A stretch of 64,000 nucleotides of DNA, taken from the NCBI GenBank assembly GCA_024516155.1, contig JAJJXM010000111.1:22495-86494 (forward strand). Direction: 5' to 3'. Origin of the DNA: Pyronema omphalodes (lineage: Eukaryota > Ascomycota > Pezizomycetes > Pezizales > Pyronemataceae). Shown piece by piece: positions 61,438-64,000 of the stretch. Below the pieces are notes generated by a model that worked only from the letters and a program-made list of their open reading frames with translations, was not told the origin of the DNA and searched no databases. Position 1 is the first letter of the stretch; every line of letters begins with the position of its first letter. Made by a program: the position numbers and the translations under genes.

Positions 61438-62012
61438 TCACCACCGCAGGGCTATGGGTGTTCGTCATCACCCTAGCAACCTGCTACGCTGTCATGAAGT
61501 GAAGGGATAGGGTTAGGGCAAGGGGCTGGGCCCCTTGCCGAGGATTTTCATATGGTCGGAGTTATTTCTTATTTTGGATTTCTTTTAGGTATCACGGCGG
61601 CTAGGAAAATGTTGGAATCTTTTACTTCTCTCTTTTGGTATGTACTCTTTCTTTACTATTTGGAATCACGGCGGTTCGCCAGGAAGTTATCTCTTTCGGT
61701 ATGTACTCTTTCTTTGCTATTTTGGGAATCACGGCGGTTAGCCGGTAGTTATCTCTTTTGGTATGTACTCTTTCCTTGTTATTATTATTTGGAATTACGG
61801 CGTTTAGTTATCTTGCTTTAGTATTTGGAATTACGGCGGTTGGCAAATGTTGGGGAATGTTGGTCATGTATGTAGTTATCACGGCGGTTAGCATTAGGAG
61901 CATTCTCCGCAGGCGGAGAATGCTGAGTCACGAGTCATGAAGGAACAAGTATAAGAGGAGGAAATTTGTATGTAGTTTATTTCTTCACGCAATCAAGTTT
62001 CTATTTACCACA
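61399..62012 (+). mobile_element. 5' LTR of gypsy element B
   Basis: The LTR starts TGTCACAACGCTCCCG at the exact point where element A's coding sequence breaks. It contains TAGGGTTAGGG (near 61510), about six copies of an AATCACGGCGGTT-type motif and a ~60 bp tandem repeat with TCTTTTGGTATGTACTCTTT (61622-61790). It also has a perfect 12 bp hairpin (61899-61924) and a TATAAGAGGA box near 61951. The right end is not certain; TTTACCACA at 62004-62012 is my best guess because LTRs end in CA and the leader to gag follows. I could not identify a primer-binding site. Confidence 0.65.
61899..61930 (+). promoter_or_regulatory. 12 bp perfect hairpin with overlapping TGAGTCA site in LTR B
   Basis: AGCATTCTCCGC and GCGGAGAATGCT form a perfect inverted repeat with a 2 nt loop. 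Directly at its edge lies TGAGTCA, the consensus for Gcn4/CPC1-type bZIP factors. It lies about 25 bp upstream of the TATA-like box, so a promoter role is plausible. Confidence 0.45.
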
Positions 62013-62441
62013 ATCCTATCTACAAAAGTTCCCCTGTGATATCCCATCTCGCCAAACTCACCTGTGATTTCCCAAGCCCACAAACCCTTGCCCATTCCCA
62101 ACTTACCAGCCTTACCCAACCCGCCGCCGCCCTCCTCGCCGCCGAAAACCCCGCGCTGCCTGTCGTCAGTAACCGTGGATACGGATTCTGATATTTGATT
62201 GCGTCCTGTGTACGACACCCAACGCGGAACGAAGACCCAGAAAACCCAGAAAACCCAGAAGACCCAGAAAACCCAGAAGAAGGCGCACACAGTGGCATCC
62301 TTTCAGCTAAAAGAGCTCGGAGAACATATCGAACAAGAACCGACCGGATCGGCAAGCCCAGTGACCCCCGAACAACCATCCAGACCCCAGACCCCCGAAT
62401 CACCCGAACTCCCCCATACCTCTACCGACGACCCTGCGGAA

Positions 62442-63350
62442 ATGGCGACCCCGGCAGGATTGGGACTTGTCACTCCGGTCACTATGACCCAGGAGCAGTT
62501 GAACCAGATCCTCATTCAACTCCATCGCCCCACGACAAACAGTAACCCCAAGGTGGAGGACCCGGAGCTGTACTACGGTGAACGGACCAAGCTGAGGGCA
62601 TTCCTGACGCAATGTGAACTGAAGTTCAATTGTGAAGGGAATAGATTCGACACCGAACAGAAAAAGGTGAACTATGCGAGCTCCCGCTGTAGAGGTAACG
62701 CTTGGGCATGGATCGAGCCGTCCATCAAGGAGGGGAAAAGCGTATACACGACCTGGGAGGCCTTTAAGACTGCTGTCAGTAGGGCCTTCGGGGAAGCCGA
62801 CTCAAAAGAAGTAGCAAGAAGAAAGTTCAAGATGATCAGGCAGGGCGCGCGATCCGCCGCTGCATACTGGGCCGAATTTCAAAGGATCAAATCCGATTTA
62901 AGATACAATGACGAGACCTACATCGATCAATTCAGTGATGGACTAAACACAGACGTCCAACGACAGTTGGCACTCCTTGATGAACGACCAACGGATCTCA
63001 CGGAGTTCGCCAACAAGGCCATAGCGTTAGACAACCGACTATTCAACTTCCGAACCCTGAGGACTCGGTATGAACCTCAATTCTATCACCACCCCCATCT
63101 TAAGGGGCAGGGACACGAATCTCGACTCTCCGACCCCGAACCAATGGAATTAGATTCCACTCGTCGACCGAAACCAAGGGATAGGACGGAGGAGGATAGG
63201 CGGAAGCGGAATAACGAATGTTTTAACTGTGGGAAGGTGGGACACTACGCTGCGAAGTGCCCAAGTAAGAAATTATTCAGAGCAGCGGAAACTACATTGG
63301 TAGAGGAGGGACTCGGTGAGACGTCGGGAAAAGAGAACCCCCAGGAATAA
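62442..63350 (+). CDS. Gypsy element B gag
   Basis: The frame is open from 62199, but the first in-frame ATG is 62442 (MATPAGLGLV), giving 302 residues; the upstream part may be untranslated. The retrotransposon gag core is recognisable (YTTWEAFKTAVSRAFG...AAAYWAEFQRIKSDLRYND...FSDGL). A single CCHC zinc knuckle CFNCGKVGHYAAKCP follows at about 63220-63264, flanked by basic residues, as expected for RNA packaging. The frame ends with TAA at 63348-63350, inside the loop of a predicted frameshift-stimulating hairpin. No internal stop or frameshift is seen, so this copy could be active. Confidence 0.9.
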   Translation: MATPAGLGLVTPVTMTQEQLNQILIQLHRPTTNSNPKVEDPELYYGERTKLRAFLTQCELKFNCEGNRFDTEQKKVNYASSRCRGNAWAWIEPSIKEGKSVYTTWEAFKTAVSRAFGEADSKEVARRKFKMIRQGARSAAAYWAEFQRIKSDLRYNDETYIDQFSDGLNTDVQRQLALLDERPTDLTEFANKAIALDNRLFNFRTLRTRYEPQFYHHPHLKGQGHESRLSDPEPMELDSTRRPKPRDRTEEDRRKRNNECFNCGKVGHYAAKCPSKKLFRAAETTLVEEGLGETSGKENPQE

Positions 63351-63373
63351 AAGGAAAAGGTGGATTCCTGGGG
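63326..63373 (+). promoter_or_regulatory. -1 ribosomal frameshift signal, gag/pol junction
   Basis: GGGAAAA (63326-63332) sits in the gag frame exactly as X XXY YYZ (G GGA AAA). After a 6 nt spacer a perfect 10 bp stem follows: CCCCAGGAAT (63339-63348) pairs with ATTCCTGGGG (63364-63373) around a 15 nt loop. The gag stop begins at the last base of the 5' arm. Pol is in the -1 frame and open across the whole overlap. Confidence 0.8.
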
Positions 63374-64000
63374 CAACTGTCGCCCACCAGTTCAACCACG
63401 GCAGGACCGGCGGATAGAATCTCGAGTGTAGGACCATACGGAAGAAACGAAAAAATTATCCTGCGAGTAAAGTTAATCGGACGAAATAAGAAAGAATACC
63501 AAACAACGGCCATGATCGACTGCGGGGCCACGGAGAATTTTATAGATCGAAAATATGTGAGACAGCAGGGATTGCCCTGCGCGAAAAGATTAACCCCACG
63601 AAAGGTTCTCGCTGTAGACGGACGGGAATTGGATGGGGGACCAGTAACCCACGATGCCATGGTGACCATGGTAATCAACGACCATAGGGAAGACATCAAG
63701 CTCCACTGTATTACCATTGGCAACGCACCCATTATCCTGGGACTGCCTTGGTTGCGGAAACACAATCCCAGCATCGACTGGAAGGAAGGAAGGATTGTCT
63801 TCAACTCCGAGAAATGCGGAAAGAACTGCCTTCCTACTTCGCCCCATGCCACGACCGTATCGGAACGGGGGGCAGAAAAAGAATATAATCAACGGATACA
63901 TGAGGAAGCGGAGCACGCCTATGGTATGGAAGAACCGAAGGAGATGCTTCAGACGGATGAGGAAGATGAGCTTCGCATCCAAGAGATCTGGGGAGAAAGT
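63326..64000 (+). CDS. Gypsy element B pol, protease part (runs off the window)
   Basis: Translated in the -1 frame relative to gag, open from before 63326 to the window end with no stop (about 225 residues). It begins with the retropepsin domain: IDCGATENFID holds the catalytic Asp, with Cys in place of the usual Ser or Thr after it, and PIILGLPWLRKHNPSIDW is the C-terminal protease hallmark of Ty3/gypsy elements. Reverse transcriptase would follow beyond the window. Expression is expected only as a gag-pol fusion through the frameshift site. The D-C-G variant is seen in some fungal gypsy proteases, so it need not be inactivating. Confidence 0.87.

Noticed and set aside
61899..61924. Rho-independent terminator
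   Set aside because: Hairpin lacks a following T run and lies in a fungal LTR; such terminators are bacterial.
63292..63852. 186-residue minus-strand frame opposite the gypsy protease
   Set aside because: Antisense to a well-supported pol frame with retropepsin motifs.

Overview
This is a 64 kb window of nuclear DNA from a filamentous fungus, most likely a Pezizomycotina ascomycete. The evidence is short introns (mostly 49-80 nt, GT...AG, with CTAAC/CTGAC-like branch sites), complete fungal housekeeping genes (lumazine synthase, glucosamine-6-phosphate synthase, SDHAF1-type LYR protein), a NACHT-ankyrin STAND protein and chromodomain Ty3/gypsy elements. The class cannot be fixed from sequence alone; an Orbiliomycetes or Pezizomycetes origin is only a guess. 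Exon boundaries given here were worked out by hand from splice motifs, reading-frame closure and remembered family motifs.

From 1 to about 47.9 kb the window is a euchromatic gene region with large non-coding gaps. In order: a small putative GPI-anchored protein (2.2 kb, +), taxilin (4.9-6.8 kb, -), mitochondrial presequence protease CYM1 (8.1-11.4 kb, +), succinate dehydrogenase assembly factor SDH6/SDHAF1 (12.7-13.2 kb, +) convergent with lumazine synthase RIB4 (13.6-14.5 kb, -), GFA1 (18.3-20.6 kb, +), a disordered fungal hypothetical (23.1 kb, +), a small orphan (26.9 kb, +), ornithine decarboxylase (27.9-29.4 kb, -), an HCNGP/SAP30BP-like protein (35.2-36.3 kb, -) divergent from proteasome beta-6 PRE7 (36.5 kb, +), proteasome beta-3 PUP3 (38.1 kb, +), a SERCA-type Ca2+-ATPase (40.6-43.9 kb, -) with an apparent one-base frameshift, and a Rad60/Esc2-type SUMO-like-domain protein (46.3-47.9 kb, +). 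The gaps carry many simple repeats: poly(G/C) runs of 14-20 nt, a 300 bp AAAT array, a 270 bp octamer array and a 310 bp polypurine array.

From about 51 kb the character changes to an accessory, transposon-rich region. A NACHT-ankyrin NLR-like gene (51.3-55.8 kb, -) with near-identical ankyrin repeats lies next to two non-autonomous DNA transposons: a 793 bp Mutator-like element with 103 bp inverted repeats and a 10 bp target duplication, and a 367 bp pogo/Fot1-like MITE. Beyond these is a nest of retrotransposons. The tail of a Tad1-like LINE abuts the LTR of a chromodomain gypsy element (A, minus strand). Element A is itself interrupted, upstream of its integrase, by a second gypsy element (B, plus strand) whose gag and the start of pol run off the window. 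Element B has a textbook -1 frameshift signal at the gag/pol junction, and the LTRs of both elements contain telomere-like GGGTTAG motifs.

Functionally the single-copy genes are unrelated metabolic and housekeeping functions (polyamine, chitin precursor and riboflavin synthesis; mitochondrial proteolysis and complex II assembly; proteasome core; Ca2+ homeostasis; genome stability). The exception is the proximity of two proteasome core subunits (PRE7 and PUP3), separated by only 665 bp.
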